Below, one piece after another: positions 8,012 through 16,396 of a DNA stretch of 64,000 nt. The translations under genes were made by a program, and so were the position numbers. The DNA is taken from contig NZ_JAHKNI010000004.1 of NCBI RefSeq assembly GCF_018860155.1, positions 434,001 to 498,000 on the forward strand, written 5' to 3'. The notes beneath the pieces are model-generated. The model was not told where the DNA came from. It did not search any database and saw only the letters and a program-made list of their open reading frames with translations. The stretch's first letter is position 1. Each line of letters opens with the position of its first letter. The stretch comes from Nocardia albiluteola (lineage in GTDB: Bacteria > Actinomycetota > Actinomycetes > Mycobacteriales > Mycobacteriaceae).

Positions 8012-8023
8012 GGAGTAAACACA

Positions 8024-8899
8024 GTGGCTGCCTTCAGCTCCCTCGGCTATGTGCGGATCGGCATCGCCGACCCCGAGGCCTGGCGCACCTTCGCGTTCGA
8101 GACCATCGGCTTCGCCGAAGGTCAAGGGCCCAACGAGGATTCGATCTATCTGCGGATGGACGAGCACACCTACCGGCTGGAGCTGGTGCCCGGCGAGCGC
8201 GACGAGGTGCTGGCGGTGGGCTGGCAGGTCGCCGACGCCACCTCGCTGGCGCTGGTGCGTGAGGCCCTGGAGAAGGCGGGGGTGGGCGTCACCGCACTGA
8301 CGCTCCAGCAGGCCGTCGCCCGCCACGTCGAGGAGGCCATCAGCTTCACCGATCCCTCCGGCGTCACGATCGAGGTGTTCCACGGGCCGCTGCTGGACCA
8401 CAGCCCGGTGCTGACTCGGCACGGCGCCCGATTCGTCACCGGCGGACTGGGTCTGGGCCACGTGGTGCTGCCGGTGCCGGACCTCGAGGCCGCCCGCTGG
8501 TTCTACGCGGAGGTGCTCGACTTCTCCGCCCGTGGCTCGTTCCGCGTCGGCCCGCCGGACCATCCGATCTGGATCCGGTTCTTCGGCGTCAACGCGCGGC
8601 ACCACAGCCTGGCCCTGATCCCCGGATCCCGTTCAGAGGGGCCGGGTCTGGTCCACATCATGGTGGAGGTGGACCAGCTGGACGACGTGGGCCGCGCGCT
8701 GGACCGGGTGACGAAGGCGGGCTACCACCTGTCCTCGACCCTGGGTCGGCACACCAACGACAAGATGATCTCGTTCTACGTCCGCACGCCGGGCGGCTGG
8801 GATCTCGAATTCGGCTGCGAGGGAATGCATGTCGGCCCGGACTATGTGGCCGAGGAGATGACCGCCGACAGCTACTGGGGCCACGAGTGGGCTAGGTAG
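8024..8899 (+). CDS. Extradiol ring-cleavage dioxygenase, HsaC/BphC-like (type I, VOC fold)
   Basis: 291 aa from GTG 8024, with AAGGAG at 8009-8014. Two vicinal-oxygen-chelate halves are present. The C-terminal half carries the Fe(II) ligands: His in GLGHVVLPVPD (about residue 146), His in NARHHSLAL (about 196) and Glu in DLEFGCEG (about 265). Such enzymes cleave catechols meta to the hydroxyls; HsaC acts on the catecholic 3,4-DHSA of steroid degradation and BphC on dihydroxybiphenyl. The KshA/HsaB neighbours favour a steroid-type catechol. Last gene of the operon, followed by a strong hairpin terminator. Confidence 0.88.
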   Translation: MAAFSSLGYVRIGIADPEAWRTFAFETIGFAEGQGPNEDSIYLRMDEHTYRLELVPGERDEVLAVGWQVADATSLALVREALEKAGVGVTALTLQQAVARHVEEAISFTDPSGVTIEVFHGPLLDHSPVLTRHGARFVTGGLGLGHVVLPVPDLEAARWFYAEVLDFSARGSFRVGPPDHPIWIRFFGVNARHHSLALIPGSRSEGPGLVHIMVEVDQLDDVGRALDRVTKAGYHLSSTLGRHTNDKMISFYVRTPGGWDLEFGCEGMHVGPDYVAEEMTADSYWGHEWAR

Positions 8900-8915
8900 G
8901 GATTGATCGACGAGC

Positions 8916-8942
8916 GGCCCGCCGTGCAGTGCACGGCGGGCC
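8916..8942. terminator. Hairpin terminator after the oxygenase operon
   Basis: GGCCCGCCGTGC / GCACGGCGGGCC form a perfect 12-bp stem (8916-8927, 8931-8942) with a 3-nt loop, followed by GTTTGCT. It is 16 bp after the dioxygenase stop and can also serve the convergent minus-strand gene ending at 9026. Confidence 0.85.
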
Positions 8943-9025
8943 GTTTGCTGTCCGGGGCCTCGCCGGTCGGCTCGTGCGCGGTCGACGCTGTGCCACCGAA
9001 CGATCGCATCCGGATCCTGGCGCGC

Positions 9026-10765
9026 CTAGGCTGTCGACTGAACCGCCCGGCTCCGGTCCGGCTCCCGGGATACTTTGTCGGTGAAGGTGATTCGCACCGA
9101 GACCGGAGTGGTCTGCAGGGCGGCGAAACCCGCCGCGGTCAGGGGCGCGAGCATGCGGAGCGGTGCGAAGGATCGGGCGCGCGCGACGACGTCGTCGTCG
9201 GGGCGCAGCTCCGCGATTCCGGTGAGCCACTGCGTGCCCTTGCGTACCCGGACATTCGGGTCGGCGGCGATATTGCTGCCCCACCCGGACAGCTTGCCGT
9301 GCTGGCAGATGAGCCACGCGCCGGTCTCGTCGAACCGCACGGTGACCGGCACGCGGCGCGGCAGCCCCGACTTGCGGCCGGTCGTCTCCAGTTCGGTGGC
9401 GAGGGTGGTCCGGATGCCGATCCGGTCTAGTCCGCGGATGGTCGGGTTCATGACGTTGCGGTTGGCCCACAACAGGATCGCGAACTTGCGGGCATCCCGG
9501 TCCCGCGGGTCGCCGGTCGCGCCGCGGCGCGGACGCAGGGCATCGAATCCGTTGCGTCGCAGCATGGTGGCAGCGGTCTTCCACGGAGAGCGGGTCGGGT
9601 CGGGATCGAGTCCGGCGCCGAGCCGATGGAGCTGATCGGTGTGCCACTGCAGATCCAGCGCGCCATCGAAGGACTTCATGGCGCCGCTGCGCGCGAGCCT
9701 GCCGCGCAGGCCCAGCGAGATGACCGGTGGGCGTAGCACATCGGTGCGGCCGGTCAGCAGTTCGCCCGCGGCGGTGGGCTGTACGGCCGTCGGCCTGCCT
9801 AGGCCGACGACGTCACAGGCGTCGGACTCGACGGCCGAGGACATCGCCGCCCTGGAACGGAACCCGCCGGTCACGGCGAGTGGAATGCCGGATACCGTCC
9901 GCCGCACCGATTCGGCGTACTCGAGGAAGTAGGCCTCGCGCGCCCGGGTGCTCGCCCCGGCGCGCGGACGGCCCATCATCGCCGGGGATTCGTAACTGCC
10001 GCCGCTGATTTCGATCAGATCGAGCCCCTCGGTGGACAGCGCCTCGAGCACCGCCCGCGATTCGTCCTCGGTGAATCCGCCGCGCTGGAAATCGGCGGAG
10101 TTGAGCTTGATGCCCACGGCGAATCCGGGACCCACCGCGCCGCGGATCGACCGCACCACCTCGAGCGCGAATCGCATCCGCCGCGGGCCGTCTCCGCCCC
10201 AGTCGTCGGTACGCCGGTTCGACAGGGGTGAGAGGAACTGCGAGACCAGATATCCGTGCGCCCCGTGGATCTGCACGCCGTCGAATCCTGCGGCCTCGGC
10301 CACCCGGGCGGTGGTGGCGAATCGCTGAATGAGGTCCGCGATCTCGGCCTCGGTCAGCGCACGTGGCGTCGGCATGCCGGGGATGCCCGGCGCGATCGCG
10401 GACGGCGCCACCGGCCGATGCCGGGTGGCGAGCGGATTGGCCTGGCGTCCGGGGTGATTCACCTGCATCCAGACCGGGGCGCCGCCCTGCTTGGCGGCCT
10501 TCGCCCAGCGGGTCAGCGCACCGAGGTCGCGCTCGTCGGTGACCGCGACGTTGCCGGGCTCGCCGAGCTGGGTGCGATCGATCATCACGTTGCCGGTGAC
10601 GATGAGCCCGAAGCCGCCGGCGCCCCAGCGGTCGTAGAGCCGGACCAGGCGCTCGCCGGGCGCGAGGTCCGCGGTGCCGAGGCCCTCGCTCAGCGCCGAC
10701 TTCATGATCCGGTTGGGCAGCGTCCGGCCGCAGGGGAGCGGCAGTGGATCGTGCAGGGTTGCCAT
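9026..10765 (-). CDS. Fused NADH:flavin oxidoreductase (Old Yellow Enzyme) and Ddn-like nitroreductase domain protein
   Basis: 579 aa in one uninterrupted frame. Residues 1-~390 are an OYE-family FMN TIM barrel (LPNRIMKSALSEGL, VWMQVNHPGRQ, and the active-site pair in QIHGAHGYLVSQFLSPLSNRR). Residues ~430-565 match the F420H2-dependent quinone/nitroreductase (Ddn) family split barrel, with ELETTGRKSGLPRRVPV and LICQHGKLSGWGSNIAADP. Fusing an FMN ene-reductase to a deazaflavin-type domain is unusual. Start ATG 10765 with AGGAGGG about 10 bp upstream. It is divergent from a TetR gene with two operator palindromes between, so it is probably induced by a xenobiotic or electrophile through that repressor. 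Confidence 0.88.
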   Translation of the reverse strand: MATLHDPLPLPCGRTLPNRIMKSALSEGLGTADLAPGERLVRLYDRWGAGGFGLIVTGNVMIDRTQLGEPGNVAVTDERDLGALTRWAKAAKQGGAPVWMQVNHPGRQANPLATRHRPVAPSAIAPGIPGMPTPRALTEAEIADLIQRFATTARVAEAAGFDGVQIHGAHGYLVSQFLSPLSNRRTDDWGGDGPRRMRFALEVVRSIRGAVGPGFAVGIKLNSADFQRGGFTEDESRAVLEALSTEGLDLIEISGGSYESPAMMGRPRAGASTRAREAYFLEYAESVRRTVSGIPLAVTGGFRSRAAMSSAVESDACDVVGLGRPTAVQPTAAGELLTGRTDVLRPPVISLGLRGRLARSGAMKSFDGALDLQWHTDQLHRLGAGLDPDPTRSPWKTAATMLRRNGFDALRPRRGATGDPRDRDARKFAILLWANRNVMNPTIRGLDRIGIRTTLATELETTGRKSGLPRRVPVTVRFDETGAWLICQHGKLSGWGSNIAADPNVRVRKGTQWLTGIAELRPDDDVVARARSFAPLRMLAPLTAAGFAALQTTPVSVRITFTDKVSREPDRSRAVQSTA

Positions 10766-10797
10766 CGTCGTATGCCCTCCTATGGATCGGGCCCAGG

Positions 10798-10842
10798 TAG
10801 ACCGATCGGTGTAGTGAGCAGGCTAGTACACCGATCGGTATA
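10798..10842. promoter_or_regulatory. Two TetR-type operator palindromes
   Basis: TAGACCGATCGGTGTA (10798-10813) and TACACCGATCGGTATA (10827-10842) share the perfect core ACCGATCGGT, 29 bp apart. They lie between the divergent OYE fusion and TetR genes, so one repressor could control both. A further palindrome TACTCGCAAGAGTA follows at 10841-10854. Confidence 0.8.
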
Positions 10843-10885
10843 CTCGCAAGAGTATGCTGGGCCGAACGGACGAGGGAGGTGCGCG

Positions 10886-11452
10886 ATGGGAGCCCGGGAT
10901 CGGCTGATCGAAGGCGCGGTCGAGCTGATGCGGCGAAATGGTGTGGCGGGCACCGGAATCGCGCAGCTACTCGAGTGCAGCGGCGTCTCCCGGCGCTCGG
11001 TCTACCTCAATTTCCCGTCCGGTAAATCCGAGCTGATCGCCGAGGCGACCCGCACCGTCGGGCAGGCGTACAGCGCGGTGATGCGCACCATGCTCGCGGG
11101 CGCTGACCTGGCCTCGTGCGTGGCCCAGGTCCCGGCGATATGGCGCGAGATGGTGATCGCGAGCGACTTCACCGCCGGGTGTGCGATCGTGGCCGCTGCA
11201 CTAGGCCGCAGCGAGGCGCCCGAGGCGGCCGATGCGGCCGGGGAGACCTTCGCCGAGTGGGAGGGCATCGTCGCGGAGCGGCTCCGGGCCGAGCGGGTCG
11301 ATCCCGAGCTGGCGCTCTCGCTGGCGACCACCGTCGTCGCCGCGGTCGAGGGCGCGGTGGTCATGTCCCTGGCGACCCGGTCCGCCGCCCCGCTCGAGCG
11401 GGTCGCGGCGCAGCTGGCCGATCTGGTGGCGCACCACACCGGGGCCGCCTGA
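10886..11452 (+). CDS. TetR/AcrR family transcriptional regulator
   Basis: 188 aa, ATG 10886 with GGGAGG upstream; the frame is open for a further 630 bp upstream but only as antisense of the OYE fusion. The N-terminal HTH is clear (RLIEGAVELMRRNGVAGTGI ... SGVSRRSVYLNFPSGKSELI). The C-terminal part (SDFTAGCAIVAAALGRS, FAEWEGIVAERLR) resembles the LmrA/YxaF-type TetR_C subfamily. Two palindromes in its divergent promoter region are its likely operators. Probable repressor of the OYE/Ddn fusion and of itself. Confidence 0.92.
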   Translation: MGARDRLIEGAVELMRRNGVAGTGIAQLLECSGVSRRSVYLNFPSGKSELIAEATRTVGQAYSAVMRTMLAGADLASCVAQVPAIWREMVIASDFTAGCAIVAAALGRSEAPEAADAAGETFAEWEGIVAERLRAERVDPELALSLATTVVAAVEGAVVMSLATRSAAPLERVAAQLADLVAHHTGAA

Positions 11453-11479
11453 GGCCGCGTCGAAATATGTTGTGCGAGT

Positions 11480-12889
11480 TCAGCCCGCGGCCGGCGCGCA
11501 CTCCTGACCGGCCGCCGTCGTCGCGCGATGCGGCAGCACCGTCCGATTGCGGCCCGCGGCCAGGCCGGGTAGCCCGGTGAGCGCGGCAACGCCCAGCATG
11601 ACGATCATCGGCACGGTCCAGTTGCCGACCGCGTCGTGCAGTGCGCCCAGCGCCAGCGGTGCGGCCGCGGCGATCACGTAGCCGACACCCTGTGCCATGC
11701 CGGATAATTGGCGCGCGGTCTGTGCATCGGAGGAGCGCAGGCCCAGGAAGGACAGCGCGGTCGCGAACGCAGCGCCCTGGCCCAGACCCAGCAGCACCGC
11801 CCACGCCCACACCGATCCGACCGGCGCCCAGGCGATTCCGGCGAACCCGATGACGTTCAGCACCACCGCCGCGGCGACCAGCGGGCGCTGATCCCGCAGC
11901 CGCCGTTCGAACAGCGGCACCGCCATCGCGCCGACGGCCTGCGTCAGACTGACCAGCGAGACGGCGTACCCGGCGGCCTCCTTGCCCAGACCACGATCGA
12001 TGTAGATGGTCGGCATCCAGCCGATGATCGCGTAGGCCAGCACGGATTGCAGGCCCATGAACGCGGTGACCTGCCAGGCCAGCTTGTCGCGCCACAGCTC
12101 CCAGTGCCCGCCCGGCGCCGCCGCCCCTGGATCTCCGCCGCGGCGCAGCCTGGGGAGCCAGGCCAGCCCCGCAACGGCCGCCGGAATCGCCAACAGCGCC
12201 AACGGCATTCGCCAGCCGGTGTGAAGTCCGTGCTCGATCGGGACCGCCAGCGCCGAGGCCCCGGCCGCGCCGACGGTGACCGCGACCGAGTACACCGCGG
12301 TCACTGTCGTGACCCGATCGGGGTAGTCGCGCTTGATGATCGCGGGCACCGCGATATTTCCGATGCTGATCGCCACGCCCGCCAGCAGCGATCCCGCGAA
12401 CAGCACCGCCGTCACGGGGATGACCCGGATCAGCAGCGTCGTGGTCAGCAGCCCCATCGCCGCGACCAGCAGGGTCTCCGGCGCTGGCGAGCGCCGCAGG
12501 AATGGCGCGATCAAGCCGTACATGCCGAAGCAGACCAGCGGCAGCGTCGTCATCGCGCCCGCCGCGGCGCTGGACAGATGCAGCTCGTGCTGGATCTCGG
12601 ACAACATCGGACCGACCGCCGTCACCGCGGGCCGCAGATTGACGGCCACCAGGACGATGAGTAGGAGCCTGAGCGGGGCGCTGTCGGTGAAGCCGCCGAG
12701 AGGCCGCGCACGGCCGGGGTGACGGCGGAGGTACGCCGAGGGGGTGCTGTCGGCGGAGCCGTCGGTTGACCGCGCACGGCCGGAGCGAATGCGGAGGTAC
12801 GCCGAGAGGGTGCTGTCGGCGGAGCCGTCGGTAGACCGCGCACGGCCGGAGCGAATGCGGAGGTACGCCCACTGCTGCCCGGACATCAC
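11480..12889 (-). CDS. MFS transporter, CynX/NimT family
   Basis: 469 aa. From about residue 70 it is a 12-helix major facilitator of the CynX/NimT type, starting LRLLLIVLVAVNLRPAVTAVG, with GYVIAAAAPLALGALHD in the last quarter. The first ~66 residues are not membrane protein: they are three 22-residue repeats (AYLRIRSGRARSTDGSADST form) encoded by tandem 66-bp DNA repeats. The annotated GTG start at 12889 overlaps the stop of the upstream GntR gene by 4 bp, indicating translational coupling. An internal start after the repeats cannot be excluded. Substrate unknown; CynX relatives move cyanate or nitroimidazoles. Confidence 0.85.
   Translation of the reverse strand: MMSGQQWAYLRIRSGRARSTDGSADSTLSAYLRIRSGRARSTDGSADSTPSAYLRRHPGRARPLGGFTDSAPLRLLLIVLVAVNLRPAVTAVGPMLSEIQHELHLSSAAAGAMTTLPLVCFGMYGLIAPFLRRSPAPETLLVAAMGLLTTTLLIRVIPVTAVLFAGSLLAGVAISIGNIAVPAIIKRDYPDRVTTVTAVYSVAVTVGAAGASALAVPIEHGLHTGWRMPLALLAIPAAVAGLAWLPRLRRGGDPGAAAPGGHWELWRDKLAWQVTAFMGLQSVLAYAIIGWMPTIYIDRGLGKEAAGYAVSLVSLTQAVGAMAVPLFERRLRDQRPLVAAAVVLNVIGFAGIAWAPVGSVWAWAVLLGLGQGAAFATALSFLGLRSSDAQTARQLSGMAQGVGYVIAAAAPLALGALHDAVGNWTVPMIVMLGVAALTGLPGLAAGRNRTVLPHRATTAAGQECAPAAG
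12660..12857. repeat. Tandem 66-bp direct repeats inside the MFS gene
   Basis: The motif GCGGAGGTACGCC recurs at 12725, 12791 and 12857, a 66-bp period. Two units are nearly identical (12726-12791, 12792-12857) and one is degenerate (12660-12725). The period is a multiple of three, so the transporter frame survives, adding 22 residues per unit. Confidence 0.85.
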
Positions 12890-13788
12890 CGCGCCGACTT
12901 TCTGTCGTGTGCCGCAGGCGATTCCGGGGACCGCGAGCCGGGTTGTCTTCGTGAATCGCTCGTGCCCTCCGGCGTACTCCGGATGCGGACTTCCGGAGTG
13001 TTCGGCGTATCGGTATCCGCGCCGGCCTTCGCGCGGGGAGCCCTGGCGTTCGCCGTCCGGGTCGCGCGGTGGGGCATCGCAGGATCGACTGCAGCGCCAG
13101 TATTTTCGGCCTCCGCGAGCGAATCCAGCACGGCCAGTGTCGGTTCCACGACCGCTGCTGCCGCCCGGCCCGCCGCCTCGGCGTCACCGGCGGCGATTGC
13201 GTCGACCACCGCGCGGTGCGCGGCCGGACCCGCCTCGGGTACCTCGTGGTCCCGGCGCACCGCTCCCAACGCCTGCCGCAACTGCGCCGCGAAGAAGCGC
13301 GCGGCCTCCACGAGCACCGGGTTGCGGGTGATCTCGATGATCGCTAGGTGGAATTCGGCATCGGTATCACCGAATTCGGCTGCGCCCGTAGCGGAATTCC
13401 GCGCCTCTAGCAGGGTGTGCAGCCGCGCGATATCCGCCTCGGTGCGTCGCCGGGCGGCCAGCTTGGCGGCCTGCACGTCGTAGGCCAGCTGCACCTCGAA
13501 CACGTCGCGCACATCGCAGCGCTGCATCCGCTGCAGCAGCGGCCGGGGGTCGGCGGCGCTGCGCACGTAGGTGCCGTCGCCGCGCCGCACCTCGAGCACG
13601 CCGATATGGGTCAGGGCGCGGATCGCCTCGCGCACCGCCGGGCGGCTGACCCGCAGTTGCCGGGTCAGCTCCAGCTCGCCGGGAATCCGCTGTCCCACGG
13701 CCCATGCCCCGCTCCGCACGGTCGCCTGCAGCTGGTCCAGGACCGCGTCCACCGTCGATCCGGCCGAGACCGGTGTCAGTTCCACCAC
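12886..13788 (-). CDS. GntR family regulator, FadR subfamily
   Basis: 300 aa, start at tandem GTGs 13788/13785 with AGGAGG upstream. The winged helix ([25 protein letters not shown]) is followed by an FCD-type all-helical effector domain (about residues 85-215) with acidic/His positions typical of metal-dependent FadR sensors ([14 protein letters not shown]). The last ~75 residues are a low-complexity Ala/Pro/Arg/Ser tail not usual for the family. Its stop overlaps the MFS start, so it probably controls that exporter and itself through the palindrome at 13802-13816. The ligand is unknown. Confidence 0.9.
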   Translation of the reverse strand: MVELTPVSAGSTVDAVLDQLQATVRSGAWAVGQRIPGELELTRQLRVSRPAVREAIRALTHIGVLEVRRGDGTYVRSAADPRPLLQRMQRCDVRDVFEVQLAYDVQAAKLAARRRTEADIARLHTLLEARNSATGAAEFGDTDAEFHLAIIEITRNPVLVEAARFFAAQLRQALGAVRRDHEVPEAGPAAHRAVVDAIAAGDAEAAGRAAAAVVEPTLAVLDSLAEAENTGAAVDPAMPHRATRTANARAPRAKAGADTDTPNTPEVRIRSTPEGTSDSRRQPGSRSPESPAAHDRKSAR

Positions 13789-13801
13789 TGCTCCTCCTGT
13801 C

Positions 13802-13816
13802 AGATGTCAGACATCT
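13802..13816. promoter_or_regulatory. GntR/FadR-type operator
   Basis: AGATGTC-A-GACATCT is a perfect 15-bp palindrome 14 bp upstream of the GntR start. Size and symmetry fit FadR-subfamily sites. It is the probable autoregulatory operator for the regulator-transporter operon. Confidence 0.65.
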
Positions 13817-13898
13817 TATGGGCGGGAGCGACGGCCGGACAAGGGGGCGGCGGGGATGCCGGCGTGGGTTGAATCACCCGGTCAGTAGGCTGGTGGGC

Positions 13899-15164
13899 AT
13901 GAATGCTCCCACCGCCACCGGCACCGACGTTCGCGCGGCGGTGCACGACGCGGCGCGCCGGGCCCGGGTGGCCTCGCGCACGCTCGCCCGCCTTACCACC
14001 GCCGAGAAGAATGCGGCGCTGCACGCGTGCGCCGATGCGCTGCTGGCCGCCGCCGATCGCGTGCTGGCCGCCAACGCCGGGGACATCGAGGCCGCGCGGG
14101 CCGCGGGCACCGCCGCTTCCATGCTGGACCGGCTGCGCCTGACCCAGGCGAGGCTCGAGGGGATCGCCTCCGGGCTGCGTCAGGTCGCGGGCCTGCCCGA
14201 TCCGGTCGGCGTGGTGGTGCGCGGCTCCACGCTGCCCAACGGCCTCGAGATCAAGCAGGTGCGGGTGCCGCTCGGCGTGCTCGGCATGGTGTACGAGGCG
14301 CGGCCGAACGTCACCGTCGACGCCTTCGGGCTGGCGCTGAAATCCGGCAACGCGGCCCTGCTGCGCGGCTCCTCCTCGGCCGCGCGCTCCAATGCCGCAC
14401 TGGTCGAGGTGCTGCGGGAAGCGCTTGCGGCGCAGGATCTTCCGCCGGACGCGGTGCAGCTGCTGCCGAGCCAGGACCGCTCCAGCGTCACCCATCTGAT
14501 CCAGGCGCGCGGCCTGGTCGACGTCGTCATCCCGCGCGGCGGCGCCGGACTGATCGACGCGGTCGTCCGCGACGCGCAGGTGCCCACGATCGAGACCGGC
14601 ACCGGCAACTGCCACGTCTATGTGCACGCCGCCGCGGATCTGGACATGGCCGAGTCCATCCTGCTCAACGCCAAAACCCGACGGCCCAGTGTGTGCAACA
14701 CCGCCGAGACGGTGCTGATCGACAGCGCGGTCGCGGATGTCGCTGTGCCCCGGCTGATCTCGGCGCTCGAGACCGCCGGGGTCACCGTCCACGGCGATCT
14801 GCCCGGCCTGGTGCCGGCCACCGACACCGACTGGGCCGACGAATATCTCTCGATGGACATCGCCCTGAAGGTGGTCGAGGACCTGGACGCCGCCGTCGAA
14901 CACATCAACCAGTGGGGCACCGGCCACACCGAGGCCATCGTCACCTCCGACCTGCGCGCCGCCCGCGAATTCACCGACCGCGTGGATTCGGCCGCCGTCA
15001 TGGTCAACGCCTCCACCGCCTTCACCGACGGCGAACAATTCGGCTTCGGCGCCGAAATCGGCATCTCGACCCAGAAGCTCCACGCCCGCGGCCCGATGGG
15101 CCTACCGGAACTGACCTCCACCAAGTGGATCGTCTGGGGAGACGGGCAGATTCGCCCGGTGTAG
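13899..15164 (+). CDS. proA: Gamma-glutamyl phosphate reductase
   Basis: 421 aa, full length for the family. It reduces gamma-glutamyl phosphate to glutamate semialdehyde in proline synthesis, with NADPH. Aldehyde-dehydrogenase-fold motifs are present: [19 protein letters not shown], the [13 protein letters not shown] cofactor loop and the catalytic cysteine in [16 protein letters not shown] 13899 was chosen by comparison with the usual ProA N terminus. Its last 66 bp recur at 25333-25398, making the gene end an apparent insertion boundary for the island that follows. A bulged hairpin follows the stop. Confidence 0.96.
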   Translation: MNAPTATGTDVRAAVHDAARRARVASRTLARLTTAEKNAALHACADALLAAADRVLAANAGDIEAARAAGTAASMLDRLRLTQARLEGIASGLRQVAGLPDPVGVVVRGSTLPNGLEIKQVRVPLGVLGMVYEARPNVTVDAFGLALKSGNAALLRGSSSAARSNAALVEVLREALAAQDLPPDAVQLLPSQDRSSVTHLIQARGLVDVVIPRGGAGLIDAVVRDAQVPTIETGTGNCHVYVHAAADLDMAESILLNAKTRRPSVCNTAETVLIDSAVADVAVPRLISALETAGVTVHGDLPGLVPATDTDWADEYLSMDIALKVVEDLDAAVEHINQWGTGHTEAIVTSDLRAAREFTDRVDSAAVMVNASTAFTDGEQFGFGAEIGISTQKLHARGPMGLPELTSTKWIVWGDGQIRPV

Positions 15165-15167
15165 GTG
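15102..15167 (+). repeat. Direct repeat, left copy (proA 3' end)
   Basis: This 66-bp segment, the functional proA C-terminal codons plus 3 bp, matches 25333-25398 at 64 of 66 positions. The pair brackets about 10.2 kb of T7SS/Rhs toxin genes. It may be an attachment-site duplication, but no integrase gene lies between the copies. Confidence 0.85.
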
Positions 15168-15172
15168 CCCGG

Positions 15173-15211
15173 CGAGCTGGTCCGGCCGAGGTGTACAGGC
15201 CGACCAGCTCG
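15173..15211 (+). terminator. Hairpin after proA
   Basis: CGAGCTGGTC-C-GGCC pairs with GGCC-GACCAGCTCG (15173-15187 / 15198-15211) with a single bulged C and a 10-nt loop. It starts 8 bp after the proA stop. There is no strong T tract. It is absent after the second copy of the proA end. Confidence 0.65.
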
Positions 15212-15391
15212 GCATTCGGTTCGCTGCCGGCACACCGGGATCCGCACTGTGACAACGCTGATCACGGCTGGTGATGAATACCAGTGCCCGGGTTGCGGCG
15301 GCAGGTTGCCTGCGCATCGATCCCAGGGTTGCTCGAACTCGCATGAGATACGATCTGGTCCTTGAAGATACGTGGAGGGGGGAACACTCGG

Positions 15392-15796
15392 TTGCTTGCC
15401 ACCAGGGGGGATAGTGCTGCGCTGCAAGCGGAGATCGCCGCCTTCTACTCCGGGTTCGGGCAGCCCGAGCTCTTGATGGACGCGTTCGCCGATGCCGTAC
15501 TGCTGATCCAGATCACCGATGACGACCGGATCCTGGTATCGCAATTCGAGGGCGTCGGATGGATCTGCGCCTTCACCAGCGTGGGAGAGTTCGCGCGATT
15601 CCTGGTGCGCCGCACGGTCGTCCCCGATCGGGAATACCGGTACCACACGGTGCGCGGCCGGCGGCTGGCCGCGCACGCGGCATCGCGGCCGGAGCCGACC
15701 GGGGTGGTGGTGGATGCGGCGGGTACGGCGCCGATGGTGTTTCCGCCGCAGGTCGGTGACATGTCACCGGACGGAACCGTGGCGGGAGTGGTCTGA
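15392..15796 (+). CDS. SseB-like domain protein at head of T7SS toxin operon
   Basis: 134 aa from TTG 15392, preceded by a GGAGGGGGG stretch 9 bp upstream; an in-frame TTG at 15362 is the alternative. The layout LLIQITDDDRILVSQFEGVGWICAFTS, a middle FLVRRTVVPDREYRYHTV and GVVVDAAGTAPMVFPPQ resembles the SseB N-terminal domain common beside actinobacterial secreted-toxin genes. Role unknown, possibly a chaperone or adaptor for the substrates encoded downstream. It is 3 bp from the next gene. A -10-like TACGAT at 15349-15354 may belong to the operon promoter. Confidence 0.65.
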   Translation: MLATRGDSAALQAEIAAFYSGFGQPELLMDAFADAVLLIQITDDDRILVSQFEGVGWICAFTSVGEFARFLVRRTVVPDREYRYHTVRGRRLAAHAASRPEPTGVVVDAAGTAPMVFPPQVGDMSPDGTVAGVV

Positions 15797-15799
15797 CCG

Positions 15800-16396
15800 G
15801 TGGCCGATCAGCTGGATGTCGACCCGAAGCTGCTGCAGGAGGCGGCCGACGGCATCAACAAGATCGTCGGCGAGTTGTCCGACGTGGGTATCGAATCGAC
15901 CGCCGTGGTCGGGCGTGGATTCTCGGACACGAGGCTGTCGCCGATGGAGGCGGGAAACGAATCGGTGCGGGAGGCATTCGGCACGTTCTGTGACCGCTGG
16001 TCGTGGGGAGTGCGGGCGTTGGTGCAGGACGGCAACGACATCGCGGACACTCTGAATTTGGCCGCTGGGCTGTACCACGAAGAGGACGAGGAATTCTCCA
16101 ACATGTTCAAGGAGGCGTACGCGGACCTCACCAGCAATCCGCACCTGACCGCCCAGCAGGTCGATGCGCAATCGTGGGGGCAGACGTTGTCGGACAACAT
16201 GGTCAACAACGCCCTTCATCCCGACTACAGCCAGAAGTCGTTCGAGCAGATGGCGGCGCACAATTTCAACGACGCACGGGCGGTCATAGCGGCCGCACCG
16301 GGAGTCGTGGCGAACCCGATCACACCCTGGAAATCGGCGGACCCCGCAGCGGCGGTGAAGGCCCGGGCCATTCTCGGGCAGCCGGGACAGAAGTGA
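15800..16396 (+). CDS. WXG100-like T7SS substrate-type protein
   Basis: 198 aa, GTG 15800. The first ~100 residues are helical, with a central WSWGVRALVQDGNDIADTLNLAAGLYHEED that follows the ESX helix-turn-helix plus Tyr-X3-Asp/Glu layout, so it is probably a WXG100-superfamily protein or secretion partner. The C-terminal half (VNNALHPDYSQKSFEQMAAH, ending PWKSADPAAAVKARAILGQPGQK) is not assignable. Its stop abuts the ATG of the large toxin gene, so the two are probably made together and may be exported as a pair. Confidence 0.65.
   Translation: MADQLDVDPKLLQEAADGINKIVGELSDVGIESTAVVGRGFSDTRLSPMEAGNESVREAFGTFCDRWSWGVRALVQDGNDIADTLNLAAGLYHEEDEEFSNMFKEAYADLTSNPHLTAQQVDAQSWGQTLSDNMVNNALHPDYSQKSFEQMAAHNFNDARAVIAAAPGVVANPITPWKSADPAAAVKARAILGQPGQK

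Noticed and set aside
15165..15391. tRNA gene as attachment site for the toxin island
   Set aside because: No cloverleaf or TTCGA arm seen; the duplicated sequence is the proA coding end itself.
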